This document shows positions 23,201 to 33,204 of a DNA stretch of 64,000 nt, one piece after another. Numbering within the stretch: position 1 is the stretch's first letter; each line of letters opens with the position of its first letter. Both the position numbers and the translations under genes were made by a program. The DNA comes from Batillaria attramentaria (Eukaryota > Mollusca > Gastropoda > Batillariidae). A model generated the notes under the pieces. The model was given only the letters and a program-made list of their open reading frames with translations, was not told the origin of the DNA and made no database searches. The DNA is taken from positions 461,001 to 525,000 of the forward strand of contig JACVVK020000321.1 in assembly GCA_018292915.2 (NCBI GenBank). The letters run 5' to 3'.

Positions 23201-26200
23201 ACAACCACAGATCTACAACGCAACTTGGTCCAGGAAGAGTCCTCTCTAGTAGAGCCCATGACGCGAGCTGGTGAAAGCCCTCGGGAAGCCAGTGCGCCGA
23301 CTACTCTTCTGACGGCCAAGACCAAAGCCAGGATAGGGACCTGGAACATCCGAACCCTATATGAAACAGGAAAGACAGCACAAGTGAGTCAAGAAATGCA
23401 TAGATACAATCTGAAGCTGCTCGGCCTATGCGAGACAAGATGGACAGGAACAGGACGCACACGACTCACCTCCGGAGACACCATCCTATACTCCGGACAC
23501 GAAGACGGCCAGCCACACATGCACGGAGTAGCGTTGCTGATGACACCTGAAGCAACACAAGCACTACTGTCCTGGGAACCAGTGTCACCAAGGATCCTGA
23601 GCGCCAGATTCAATTCTAAGGGCAGGAAAGTCACCATCCTCCAGTGCTACGCCCCCACCAACGTGGCGGATGAGGAAGAAAAGGAGAACTTCTACGAGCA
23701 GCTCCAAGCCGCCCTCGACAAAGCACCGAGAAGAGACCTGAAGATCCTCATGGGAGACCTCAACGCCAAAGTGGGCACCGACAACACAGACAGAGAACTC
23801 ATCATGGGCAAACACGGAACAGGGACACAGAACGAGAACGGAGAGCTCTTCACAGAATTCTGCACCACCAACGACCTGGTCATCGGAGGCACCATCTTCC
23901 CCCACAAGACCATCCACAAAACCACCTGGACATCACCGGACGGAAGAACTGTAAACCAGATCGACCACATCACCATCGGCAGGAAGTGGCGAAGAAGCTT
24001 GCTGGACGTCCGAGCAAAGCGGGGAGCTGATGCAGCCTCAGACCATCACCTCGTCATTGCAGCGATCAAGATCAAGCTGAAGGCCTACAGAGACCAGGCA
24101 GACAGACCATCCCACAAGTACAACGTGCACAGTCTGAAGGAGAGCGTCAAGACCAACGCCTTCAGATGTGAACTGAGGAACAGATTCAGCGCTCTCGACA
24201 CACTACCTGAAGAGACAATCGAGGAGCACTGGCATGACCTGCGAGAAACCTGGACAGCAACATGCAGGGAAGTGCTGGGAAAGAAGACGAGACAACACAA
24301 AGAGTGGCTTACATCTGACACCTGGGACCTCATCACAGAGAGGAAACGTCTGAAAGACCTGATCAACCACACTGACGACCAAGACCACAAGCGCGACCTG
24401 CAGGCTCAATACTGGGACGTCAACCGGCAGGTCAAGAGGAGCGCAAGGAACGACAAGAGGAACTTCATCAACGACCTCACAGAAGAAGCAGAAACAGCAG
24501 CAGGACAACGGAACATGAAACGGCTCTACGAAATAACAAGGACACTCTCTGGGAAAAATAACAACCCCACCAGACCGGTCAAAGACAAGAACGGACAAAT
24601 CATCACCAAAGAGGAAGACCAAAGGACAAGGTGGGCTGAACACTTTAAGGAAACGCTCAACAGGCCTCCACCACCAGTCCCACCAGACATACCACCGGCA
24701 GCCCAGCTACTCGACATCAGCACCAACCCCCCTACCAAGACAGAGATCATCAAAGCCATCAAGTCCCTCAAGTCTGGCAAAGCAGCAGGCCCCGACGGCA
24801 TACCACCAGAAGCCCTCAAGGCCGACATCCAGACCTCCACCGACATGCTGCACCCGCTCCTGAGGAAGATCTGGGAGAGCGAGAGCGTGCCACATGACTG
24901 GAAGAAGGGACACCTGGTAAAGCTGCCAAAGAAAGGGGACCTCTCATCCTGTAGCAACTGGCGAGGCATCATGCTCCTGTCCATACCAGGGAAGGTTCTC
25001 ACCAGGATCATCCTGGAGAGGCTGAAGACCGCGCTGGACAAGACACTCCGGGAGGAACAGGCAGGATTCCGCAACGACCGATCCTGCACTGATCACATAG
25101 CCACGATGAGGATTATCATCGAGCAGTCCCTGGAGTGGCAGACCCCCCTGTACAGCACCTTCGTTGACTTCCAGAAGGCGTTCGACAGTGTTGACAGGGA
25201 GGTCATCTGGAAGCTGATGTCTCACTACGGTTTTCCACCAAAGTTTGTCAACATCATCCGACAGCTGTACGAAGATGCCACCTGCCAGGTAATCCACGAC
25301 GGGAAACTGACAGAACCATTCACAGTACGGACCGGCGTTCGTCAAGGCTGCATCCTCTCACCCACAATCTTCCTGATGGTGGTCGACTGGGTCATGAGGC
25401 AAGCCACGGACGGCAAGAGGACAGGGATCCAGTGGACCTTCAGCAAACAGCTCGAGGACCTGGATTTCGCGGACGATATCGCCCTCCTCTCCCACAAACA
25501 ACAAGATGCGCAGGAGAAGCTGAACAGAGTCGCCGAAGAAGCTGAGAAGACCGGCCTCAAGATCAACATCAGCAAGACCGAAGTCATGAGAGTCAACCAC
25601 AAACAGCACGACCCCATCCAGCTGCACCAGGAAGACATCAAAGAGGTGGACAAGTTCACCTACCTCGGCAGCGTTGTCAGCAAGGATGGAGGAACAGACG
25701 AGGACATCAAGAGCCGCACCAACAAAGCCAGACATGCCTTTCGCACTCTGCGCCCCATCTGGAGATCCACAGCCCTATCCCTGCGAAACAAGATCCGGAT
25801 CTTCAACTCAAATGTGAAGTCGGTCCTACTCTATGGCTCGGAGACATGGCGCACCACCAAGACAAGCTCCCACAAGCTGCAAACCTTCATCAACAGATGC
25901 CTCCGCAACATTCTCAACATCAGATACCCACTGGTGATCACCAACCAAGACCTCTGGGAGGGAACAAGACAGGTCCCCATCGAGCAGGAGATCAAGAAAA
26001 GGAAATGGGGATGGATCGGACACACTCTGCGAAAGTCAACATCAAATGTCACCAGGCAGTCCCTTGATTGGAACCCCCAGGGAAAGCGCAAAGTGGGCCG
26101 ACCGAAGCAGACCTGGCGGAGGAGTACGGACGCTGAAGCCAAGGCCGCCGGAACGACGTGGGCCGAACTAAAGAGGGCGTCCCAGAACCGAGTGCGCTGG

Positions 26201-26419
26201 CGGAGTGTGGTTGTAGCCCTATGTTCCCCAGGGAATAAAGAGGATTAAACTAAACTAAATTTGCGCTTATTCTCTGTGAGCTCTAAGCGCTTACAGAGAA
26301 AAAATAACTAAGAGAAACTGAAAAGCTACTAGAAGATAAAAAGCACTAAAACAGCTAAAAGAGGGTGGGTGGGTGTTTGGGGGTTTAACGTCCTTTTCCA
26401 CCACATAGACAGCTAAAAG

Positions 26420-26461
<42 letters not shown>

Positions 26462-27090
26462 GTCCGCTATTTACTCATCATTGTTGTTGTGATAAAAACA
26501 GGTGTGTTTTAATGGACGTTTTAAAGCTGCGGACTGAGTCTGTGTGTCTGATGTTATGAGGAAGTGTGTTCCAAAGGGCTGGTCCTTGGTACAGGAAAGA
26601 TCGCTCTCCAAATGAGCGAAATGTCTGATTAGTTCTTGTAGAGGCGTACGTGTCCGATCCTTTCTACGCCACAGTGGACAGTATTGTATACATTCTATAC
26701 TTGTCTTAATAGCCAGGACATTTGGTCCGATGATAGTTGAGTTCCCTAGGATATATGAAGGCCTGTATGTGTGGTTATGTTCACTCACCAGACATGCTTC
26801 AGGCTTCCACCTTTTGGCATATTTCCGCCTTTGGCTAAAAATTTTACTGCCCCCAGAAGTGTGTTTTCTCCCCTGAAGCACATGAAACTAATAATAATAA
26901 TATATTACACTTGTAGAGCGCGGAGTTCTGCTTAGAAAAGCACTCAATGCGCTTTTTGCTCACGCATACACACAGCATTCACATGCACACACTTATACAG
27001 GCTAGTTTGAAAAGATGTGTTTTGAGTTGTGCTTTAAACTGTAGGAGGGAAGGGATGTTTCTCAGAGAAGATGGCAAGGAGTTTCAAACG

Positions 27091-27135
<45 letters not shown>

Positions 27136-28769
27136 ATGGGGGGGCACTGTAACTGAAAGAACGTTGGCCAAAATGCACCAAATTGCACAGATTTTTTTTT
27201 TGTGTCAGATTCTAACAATTTTCCTCCAAACAAAGGTCTTTCCTCCTCTGAAGCACTTGGAATCACAGAGTTTAGCCTAATTAAAAAAACAACAACCAAC
27301 CTCTGGAGAAGCATGCCTCCAGACATCCCCTAGGGTAACACGTCTGGAACACCCAGAAAACGCTACACACTTGTCCTACTTTTGGATCGTGGACCATTTT
27401 AAGCCCTGAATTGCTTGATATGTCCTCACAAAGAAATCCACTAATCTCATACACAAGCTATGTGAGTCGAGGCTGTGCGTGTAAACTTCAGTGCTTAACT
27501 CTTTGACGACGGAGCGCAATTTCTGACACACGATTATAGGAAATCGTGTGTCAGAAATTGTGCTCCGTCGTCAAAGAGTTAATAAATCTGTGCTAATGCT
27601 AATGATCTGTCTGCTTGTTCACTAGGTATCACATGATGCGTCACCGTGGTGAGAAACCCCACAAGTGCCCGGTGTGTCACCGTGGGTTCCGGGTGCCGTC
27701 CCATCTCAAGATACACATGCTGCAGCACGCGGACAATAGGTTTCCGTGCAGTCTGTGTGACAAGGTGTTCTCTCAGAAACGCTACCTCCAGCGCCACATG
27801 AACACACACAATGGGGATAGTGTACGTATACACCAAAACATTTTGGGAATTTATTTGGGGCATCTAGCATTTGAGAACTATGGCGTTTCTTGTGCGATCG
27901 CTGGTTGCCAACTTCCATAAATAGACCAGCCCATTCAGTCGTTTCGCTTTATACTAGCCTTGGGGTGATATTACTGTGACACAAGGCTCCACTCTGGTTG
28001 GTTGTATTATTTTACATGTACACATGTTTAAGTTCATACAGGCATTAAGTGCATAAAACAATTTTTTTTAAACACTGTTGAAATATTCTAAGCATTGTCT
28101 TCCCTGTTATTTCAGGTGACCCGTATTTCACAGCAGCACCAACCAGGTCCTCAAACAGTGGAAATCGTCATGAGCGCACCGGCACACTCACAAGGCTTGG
28201 ACCACTCCATCGCCAGTGTTCCTGCCTCACAACAGTCCAGCACTGAGCAGGTCATCATCGAACCGATCGAATCGTTGGTGAGTGAGCACGTGGTCACGCA
28301 GGGAGCTGACGGCCACGAAGCCATCACGGGAGAGCCTGTCATCGAATTTATCATCAACGAAGGGGGTGGAGAAAATGACCACAGAGATGTCCGAGGCGAC
28401 AAAGAGACAGCCACCACCATCATCACGACAGCTGCTGACGGCTCTGTTGCCAAAGTGGAAGGCGGAGCAGTGAGCGCAGTCGTGACCGAGGAGGGAGTGG
28501 CTGAGGAGCAGGCGTACGTGAACGCCGACGAAGGCACGAGCGTGGTCGTGGGGGCGTACTCAGAGGGAGAAGGGGGCAGCGTGGAGGAGGGGACTGTGAC
28601 CCTCCCGTTCCGAGACTTGGCTCAGCTCCTTGGCGGCAAGAACTACAAGTGTGATGTTTGCTCCGAGAGCTTTGGGATCAGCCCCAACTCCACATACAAC
28701 ATGATCCACACTGGGCAGAACCACATCCTGGTGATCAGCCTCAATGATCATGTGCACAGCTCATCCTGA
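16904..28769 (+). CDS. Large multi-C2H2 zinc-finger protein, 8 exons
   Basis: A probable nuclear DNA/RNA-binding regulator; I do not recognise a one-to-one vertebrate orthologue. Exons, all phase-compatible, are 16904-19409, 19754-20003, 20890-20988, 21577-21733, 22311-22562, 22732-22871, 27626-27821 and 28116-28769, giving 1417 aa. About 16 fingers are visible. Two are N-terminal (CCMCEQCYTTQTELLSHLSVH and one more). A Ser/Thr/Pro-rich, probably disordered stretch of roughly 700 aa follows. Two fingers and an acidic run (DDDEEQDADGLDEED) close exon 1, and paired or triple fingers occupy the small exons. Two are C2HC (in exons 3 and 4). Exon 4 opens with an eight-fold Arg-Gly repeat. Finger linkers such as HTTEKLH and HRGEKPHK are present. 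Exon 8 is acidic and Val/Glu-rich and ends with one atypical finger. ATG 16904 is the first Met; the frame stays open to an acceptor at 16847. The intron 22872-27625 hosts an intact LINE. Confidence 0.88.
20085..20165 (+). mobile_element. tRNA-like SINE fragment
   Basis: An A-box-like TTGGCCGAGTGGCAAAGGC and a degenerate B-box-like GGTTTGTGGTGAATCC are spaced as in a tRNA gene. The arms do not form a good cloverleaf and the sequence is inside a zinc-finger gene intron, so a SINE head is likelier than a functional tRNA. Confidence 0.35.
20262..20299 (+). repeat. (GT)n microsatellite
   Basis: About 19 GT units in an intron of the zinc-finger gene. Confidence 0.9.
21465..21525 (+). mobile_element. 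Probable LINE tail
   Basis: CACAATAAAGTG is followed by repeated TATTG pentamers. This is the same layout (AATAAA plus short tandem tail) as other LINE ends in the window. No coding part is recognisable. Confidence 0.35.
22981..26258 (+). mobile_element. Intact RTE-like LINE with 11-bp target duplication
   Basis: The element is 3278 bp and is flanked by perfect direct repeats ATTTGCGCTTA at 22970-22980 and 26259-26269. It has a short 5' UTR and a single open frame of about 996 codons. A very short 3' end has AATAAA at about 26233 and a TAAAC-type tandem tail (26245-26258). Size, single-ORF layout and short repeat tail fit the RTE group. It sits in the same orientation as the host gene. Confidence 0.85.
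23258..26248 (+). CDS. RTE-like LINE ORF: APE endonuclease-reverse transcriptase
   Basis: The protein of a non-LTR retrotransposon, acting in target-primed reverse transcription. It is 996 aa from the first ATG at 23258 to the stop at 26246-26248, with no stop or frameshift. Residues about 27-275 form an apurinic-endonuclease domain (ARIGTWNIRTLYETG, LGLCETRW, MGDLNAKVG, ending ASDHHLVIA). The reverse transcriptase occupies roughly 490-790, with SLKSGKAAGPDGIPPEALK, EEQAGFR, FVDFQKAFDSVDR, GVRQGCILSP and the catalytic FADD at 25465-25476. The C-terminal part has GWIGHTLRK and GKRKVGRPKQTWRR, as in RTE/BovB relatives. The frame extends 5' to a non-ATG codon near 23150, but I see no earlier Met. 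The intact frame and perfect target duplication suggest a young, possibly active copy. Confidence 0.9.
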   Translation: MTRAGESPREASAPTTLLTAKTKARIGTWNIRTLYETGKTAQVSQEMHRYNLKLLGLCETRWTGTGRTRLTSGDTILYSGHEDGQPHMHGVALLMTPEATQALLSWEPVSPRILSARFNSKGRKVTILQCYAPTNVADEEEKENFYEQLQAALDKAPRRDLKILMGDLNAKVGTDNTDRELIMGKHGTGTQNENGELFTEFCTTNDLVIGGTIFPHKTIHKTTWTSPDGRTVNQIDHITIGRKWRRSLLDVRAKRGADAASDHHLVIAAIKIKLKAYRDQADRPSHKYNVHSLKESVKTNAFRCELRNRFSALDTLPEETIEEHWHDLRETWTATCREVLGKKTRQHKEWLTSDTWDLITERKRLKDLINHTDDQDHKRDLQAQYWDVNRQVKRSARNDKRNFINDLTEEAETAAGQRNMKRLYEITRTLSGKNNNPTRPVKDKNGQIITKEEDQRTRWAEHFKETLNRPPPPVPPDIPPAAQLLDISTNPPTKTEIIKAIKSLKSGKAAGPDGIPPEALKADIQTSTDMLHPLLRKIWESESVPHDWKKGHLVKLPKKGDLSSCSNWRGIMLLSIPGKVLTRIILERLKTALDKTLREEQAGFRNDRSCTDHIATMRIIIEQSLEWQTPLYSTFVDFQKAFDSVDREVIWKLMSHYGFPPKFVNIIRQLYEDATCQVIHDGKLTEPFTVRTGVRQGCILSPTIFLMVVDWVMRQATDGKRTGIQWTFSKQLEDLDFADDIALLSHKQQDAQEKLNRVAEEAEKTGLKINISKTEVMRVNHKQHDPIQLHQEDIKEVDKFTYLGSVVSKDGGTDEDIKSRTNKARHAFRTLRPIWRSTALSLRNKIRIFNSNVKSVLLYGSETWRTTKTSSHKLQTFINRCLRNILNIRYPLVITNQDLWEGTRQVPIEQEIKKRKWGWIGHTLRKSTSNVTRQSLDWNPQGKRKVGRPKQTWRRSTDAEAKAAGTTWAELKRASQNRVRWRSVVVALCSPGNKED
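26351..26419 (-). mobile_element. 5'-truncated SINE family 1 with target duplication
   Basis: Only the 3' 47 bp of the SINE is present (26362-26408, minus strand: GTGGAAAAGGACGTTAAACC then CCCACCC). It is flanked by ACAGCTAAAAG at 26351-26361 and 26409-26419. The duplication shows that this is a bona fide truncated insertion. Confidence 0.75.
26420..26456 (+). repeat. (CA)n microsatellite
   Basis: About 18 CA units immediately after the truncated SINE. Confidence 0.9.
26883..27093 (-). mobile_element. Second L2-like LINE 3' fragment
   Basis: The (AAT)n tail at 26883-26901 is followed by GTAGAGCGCGGAGTTCTG. Farther on, the minus strand encodes FKAQLKTHLFKLAC, matching the end of L2-like reverse transcriptases elsewhere in the window (LKTHLFKSDY at 51547). 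It is cut off by a long G-run. Confidence 0.6.
27092..27134 (+). repeat. Uninterrupted poly-G run
   Basis: Forty-three G in a row, then TAT and eight more G. It has strong G-quadruplex potential, and the true length is uncertain for assembly reasons. Confidence 0.85.
27495..27582. mobile_element. 88-bp foldback MITE ending in TTAA
   Basis: Two arms of about 41 bases, beginning TTAACTCTTTGACGACGGAG, are inverted copies with a single internal G/A difference and a loop of about 6 bases. TTAA forms both ends. CTCTTTGAC is also the terminus of the TTAA MITE at 5047. It lies 43 bp upstream of zinc-finger exon 7. Confidence 0.85.
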
Positions 28770-28855
28770 TTGTGTCAGGATGTTATGTCTCTTTTTTTTA
28801 TTCCAGACGGACCGACCTGCCTACCTCTACGATTGGTCTGTAGTTTCTATGGAAA

Positions 28856-29100
28856 TTTCAATTCAATTCAATTCAAAAATACTTTATTTGTCCCTTTCGG
28901 GCAATTAAAAGGTAGCCGGTAACCGGACGGGCAATGACTAATGATAAACATCAAACATCAACATTAAAAATTTACCCAGCTTAAGATTTCTAACACATGT
29001 AACATGTCTCATCACATCATGTCATAACAAATCACATGTATATATATATATCACCATCATCCCAATACAACCAACCTTGGAATTGACCTTGAAACTACAG
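28856..29100 (-). mobile_element. LINE 3' tail downstream of the zinc-finger gene
   Basis: On the minus strand the segment ends with TTAATTGCCCGAAAGGGACA, then AATAAAG and (ATTGA)n. This is a common LINE 3'-end architecture. No coding region is recognised. Confidence 0.5.
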
Positions 29101-29419
29101 CACTATGATTGCATGTGGAAAATTATGGCCTTTGCCCCCCAAAAGTACAATTTTGCAAAATAAGCTGTATTCAGATCAGTATCTTTATCATCCCAGTTTG
29201 GGCAACTTTTCATCGAATGCGCTTAAGCTTTGCATCAGAATCGGTCGTTTGGGTCACAGTATAGCATCTGAAACCATTGTGACTCCGGCTGGAGTATGTG
29301 TACATATGTTATTCTACACATGTAGAAGCGTTCTGTGTACTGAGCAGATGACTTTACTTGCTTGCCAGCTGAGGACCAACGAGACGGCCCTGATTTAGCG
29401 GCTATTTTTAGAGACATTA

Positions 29420-29712
29420 CAGGGGCGCCGGAACCGGGGGGGGGGGGGGGGGGGTTCAGGAGGGGAAGCTGCCCCCCTTGTTTCCAAGCAGGGGGGGCAA
29501 GAGTATCTTTCTGCCCCCCCCCCCCTCCCCCTGGAAAATCAGGTGACTATGGCAAGAGGGGGGGGGGGGGCAAAGCCATGGTCTTTCCCCCCCTCCCTTC
29601 CCCTACCCCCTCCCCCTCTTCCTGCTCTTTTCCTCATCCCACCCAACAGAGAACTCAGTTTAGCCGTTGCATGAAATATCAAAACGACTTGGCAGAAAGT
29701 CGTCTGATAAAC
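29420..29712 (+). mobile_element. CAGGGGCGCCGGAA element, copy 1 (left part)
   Basis: The left terminus CAGGGGCGCCGGAACC is followed by poly-G, GCAGCTGCC-like palindromes and GGAAAATCAGGTGACTATGG. It ends in GCCGTTGCATGAAATATC and GTCGTCTGATAA, words that are internal in copy 3. No right terminus is present, so this copy is truncated. Confidence 0.65.
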
Positions 29713-30180
29713 CCTTGATTGGTGCGTAGTACAGCAACGGAAAAGTAGGCCAAAGAAAGTGGTATTTCTCCACAAACACCCCTTCATTTGACAAACAGAC
29801 TAAGATTCAAGTTAGAGCATTGTAAGCGACACTTTTACCCGGCAGAACTCATCACAAACATAGAGACTGTACAAATAAGGTCATGTTGGGTCACGACTGA
29901 AGAAAACCACGAAAGTGTTGTACTGAAAAACAAGGTTTTGTCACAGGCAGGCTACTGATGGGTATTTCTTTGAGGTAGGCAGGTCTGTGATTTTGTCTTG
30001 GTTATGATTTACATCTTCTTTTTTTTTACACACAGGTGCTGGCAGCAGCCTATCTGATTATCGATCTTAGCGTACTCAAGGTGAAGAATGAAAGGGAAGT
30101 AGCCTCACTGTACCAAGCCTTGTGAGTCAGTATTACTATTACTATTAGTTGGGAATCATGACCTCAAGAAGGTCTGACTG
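29713..30180. other. Intergenic, nothing recognised
   Basis: No family assignment. A short open stretch with a splice-acceptor-like start at 30036 is discussed under the rejected items. Confidence 0.3.
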
Positions 30181-30211
30181 CACCCAAAACCCCCACCCCC
30201 ACCCCCACCCC

Positions 30212-30249
<38 letters not shown>

Positions 30250-30265
30250 CGAACTCACACCCATC

Positions 30266-30296
<31 letters not shown>

Positions 30297-30329
30297 ACAC
30301 GCACACTCACATGCGCGCACACACACATG

Positions 30330-30361
<32 letters not shown>

Positions 30362-30442
30362 TGCGAACTCACACCCATCCCCCCCCCCCCCCCACACACA
30401 CACACACACAGACACACACACACGCGCACACACATGCGCACT

Positions 30443-30477
<35 letters not shown>

Positions 30478-30522
30478 ACGCACGCAGGAACACACACACA
30501 CACACACACGTACGCACGCAGG

Positions 30523-30579
<57 letters not shown>

Positions 30580-30590
30580 CCCTGCCCTAG
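30180..30590 (+). repeat. Compound CA-rich satellite-like array
   Basis: CA arrays are interrupted by C-runs and by repeated ATGCGAACTCACACCCATCC (30247 and 30361) and CGTACGCACGCAGGAACACA (30475 and 30509). This is an internally duplicated microsatellite cluster. Confidence 0.85.
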
Positions 30591-31538
30591 TCATAGAAAA
30601 AAACAAAACCTAAAACAAGATTGAAAAAGTTGAAGCGTCAGAGTGTAACTTTTAAATCAGTATGGTGTGAATGGAGTGGAATGGAAATTTTTTTTATTAC
30701 TATTCTTACCTTTAATTTTTTTTTTTCAATTACTATTCTTACCTTTAATGGTTCTTGTAAATAACATGTACGTGTGTATTGTGTAGGTTTGGTATGTATG
30801 CCTGTCATTTGACTTCACTCTAGGGCCAGTTGCGCGCTGCATGGTCCTCAGTCATAGCTTTTGTGAAATTAGTGTTAGAATTTGCAGCTCTTCTCGGTAA
30901 AACGTGAATGAGATTTAGGTGTGCCGCTTGGGTATAGGTACATACATATTAATTATATGTTGCTCCTTTTTGATAGTTTTTTTATGTATGATGTTACTGT
31001 TGCAACACTATCTGCTGACTAGCATCGCGTGTTAAATACCTGGGGAACCAGGCACCGCCTTTGTACACCCCGTCATACTACTCTAATCTCTTATTAGTGG
31101 ATATTTCCTGGTCCTTTGAAGGTGTATTGAACATGAAAATCATATGTAAATAGGTGTATTTACTATTATGGCATGACTGTACTATCCCTTCTGTCATTAT
31201 CTTAAAGGGTATGGTATGGTATGGTATGGTAGACTTCTCCTCGGCGCACATATCCATCTCTGCTGAAATGCTCACGGCGCCGCAGGGCTGGAGGACGAAG
31301 CAGTGAAAGCCTGCTGCTGTTAAGCGCTACTTTGTGTGCAAACCTCCACCCTGCTATTCACTCTGGTGCGTGCGACAGTATTTCTGTTTACCATGCCACC
31401 GGCCACAGCCTACTCTTCTTCGAAAGATCGATGAACGTGGGATTTTTAGCGTGCACACTTGATGTTTGTGCGTGCGTGTGTACACGAAGGCGAGACAGGC
31501 ACCGTAAACGTACCATCATGGCATCAGCTGACAAACAG
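30591..31538. other. Intergenic, nothing recognised
   Basis: AT-rich sequence with a short (GGTAT)n pentamer run at 31207-31231 and no coding signal. Confidence 0.35.
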
Positions 31539-31660
31539 AAAGTCAGCGGTTTTGCCAGACCGTGCCATGTGTTGTGCTCATTATGCCACTGGATGCGATT
31601 GGCTGAATTCTGGGGAGCTTGACCCTTTTAATCGACAGGAGTGGAGTCGTCCATTTGCAG
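31539..31660 (+). repeat. Dispersed repeat, copy 2
   Basis: It shares TTTGCCAGACC, TGTTGTGCTCATTATGCCAC, GCGATTGGCTGAATTCTGGGG and AGTGGAGTCGTCC with 15222-15342. Confidence 0.55.
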
Positions 31661-31799
31661 ATACAGCCAGTTTGCAGATAGTGGTGCAACATGTACTCGT
31701 ATATATATGCATGTAAAATGTCTTGACCAGGTTAATTGGTTCTCAGTGTAAATAGCGTTTGTTTAGTAAGGCCAAGTTCAGTTATCACCTGAAATACCT

Positions 31800-32649
31800 G
31801 CACATGGTTATTCTGTTATGGTACCATGTAGTTTGTACATTTGGTCGTGATTTCTGATTTTTCAGAATAGGGAATGTTACACTGTGTTTGAAGTTATGGA
31901 CTGCGTTTGGACTGAATTACTTGGCTGTTAGTGTACCACTACCAACTTGGTTGACGTATTCTATAGTAAAAACGTGATCGTATGGAATTTACCAGCGTGT
32001 GTGGCTTTTCTTTTGGTGATTCATGTGTATGTGCAGGAATGGAGGAAGGGGGTGAGGTGAGGGGGGGGGGGGGTATGATGTCTCATCCTGTTTATACCTT
32101 TCAGTTGTTTTTTTTTGTGTGTTTTTTTGGTTCAACCCAAACCAAACAAAAAAGGAAAAAGAAACAACGTTCTGAACAGGCAGTTGCATATTTGGAGAAA
32201 AAGTCAATCTGGTGGGGCTACGAAATACAATGAAAACAGGCATACGCACATTCAAAACTTTATTTTTCAGTTGGTTTGAACTTCGTATGTTGTACACTGC
32301 TACACACCTGGACCCCTAGGCAACACAACAGTGTAGAAGAAAACCACAAACACTTCCTGTGGGAATCTTTGCCCAAATGTACAACTTTTAATTAACTCCC
32401 TCGCGAGAAAGACTGATTGTGTGCATCTTTTGGGTACACTCAGAAATGACTGATGCTTTTCCCCCGCTTACACTCAAACATGTTATGTTTCCTTGGTCAA
32501 GCGCAATAAAGCTTTGTTGAATCTGATGGTAAAATGAACCCTTTACCCTTTGAGAAATTTCATCGACATAAAATTCACATTTCGCTGAAAGTCCATGTAG
32601 TTGACGTGGTGCATGTGCGTGAGTATTCAGCACGCGTGAGACGTTCTAA
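31800..32649 (+). repeat. 850-bp dispersed repeat, copy A
   Basis: Nearly identical over its whole length to 49711-50563, from GCACATGG to GAGACGTTCTAA, with few substitutions and small indels. It contains no convincing open frame. The right edge abuts a Tc1/mariner-like MITE. Confidence 0.85.
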
Positions 32650-33054
32650 TACAGTCTTCACAAAAAGTTAAGGACCAGTCAACATAATGGGTGACAGCTT
32701 CAATAAATCAGAAAAAATAAACGAATAAGATTTTTCCCGTAAAATTCGGTAGCAAGGTTTAAGGGGTAATTAGTGAACATGGCGACCACTGTGTGGATGG
32801 CACGTGCGTGTCACACAGCATGCTTGGCGCGTTTGAAAATCTGCAATTTCGGCAAAACTAGACGGAGTTTCAGTGTTCAATGAGCGATACATGGGGCTTT
32901 CTGAGATGCAGGTTAAAGAATGCATCCCTGGTTATGAACTGTGCTCATTTGTTTGCCTACATAAGCCGCCGTTTCAGGGATGTTCAGCACTACACCAGCA
33001 TGCCACCACGACAAAAGTTGAATGATATTTGCAAGTGGTCCTTAACTTTTAGTA
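32650..33054. mobile_element. Tc1/mariner-like MITE
   Basis: The left end TACAGTCTTCACAAAAAGTTAAGGACCA and the inverted right end (complement of TACTAAAAGTTAAGGACCAC, ending 33054) share AAAAGTTAAGGACCA. TA stands at both borders. The internal 350 bp has no intact transposase. Confidence 0.55.
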
Positions 33055-33114
33055 GGATGAGTTTTTCCTATGACCAAAAGTCTGTAGCAAGCTAGACCCA
33101 CGAAACTTCATGAC

Positions 33115-33164
33115 TTTTTGGCTCACTTGTGTAACAAAGTGAGTCTGTGTAATAACCCTTCGTC

Positions 33165-33204
<40 letters not shown>

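Larger units (their letters stand above)
22942..26880 (-). mobile_element. L2-like LINE relic split by the intact RTE-like LINE
   Basis: The (AAT)n tail at 22942-22980 continues after the RTE insertion at 26259 with GCGCTTATTCTCTGTGAGCTC and AAGCGCTTACAG. Farther on, to about 26880, the minus strand encodes a decayed reverse-transcriptase C-terminus (words AALKRPLKHTCF and PLWRRKDRTRT). A truncated SINE (26362-26408) and a CA array (26420-26456) are also nested in it. It lies in the zinc-finger intron 22872-27625. Confidence 0.6.

Noticed and set aside
22981..23257. Second coding frame upstream of the LINE ORF start
   Set aside because: The frame before 23258 has a stop near 23150 and no ATG. 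Treated as the 5' UTR.
30036..30125. Possible short terminal exon (open 29 codons after an ACACACAG acceptor, ending TGA)
   Set aside because: No upstream donor of matching phase and no recognisable protein. The zinc-finger gene already ends at 28769.
30164..30613. Long open frames through the CA-rich cluster (His/Thr or Cys/Val repeats)
   Set aside because: Pure dinucleotide composition gives open frames on both strands in several phases. No codon bias, domain or splice evidence.
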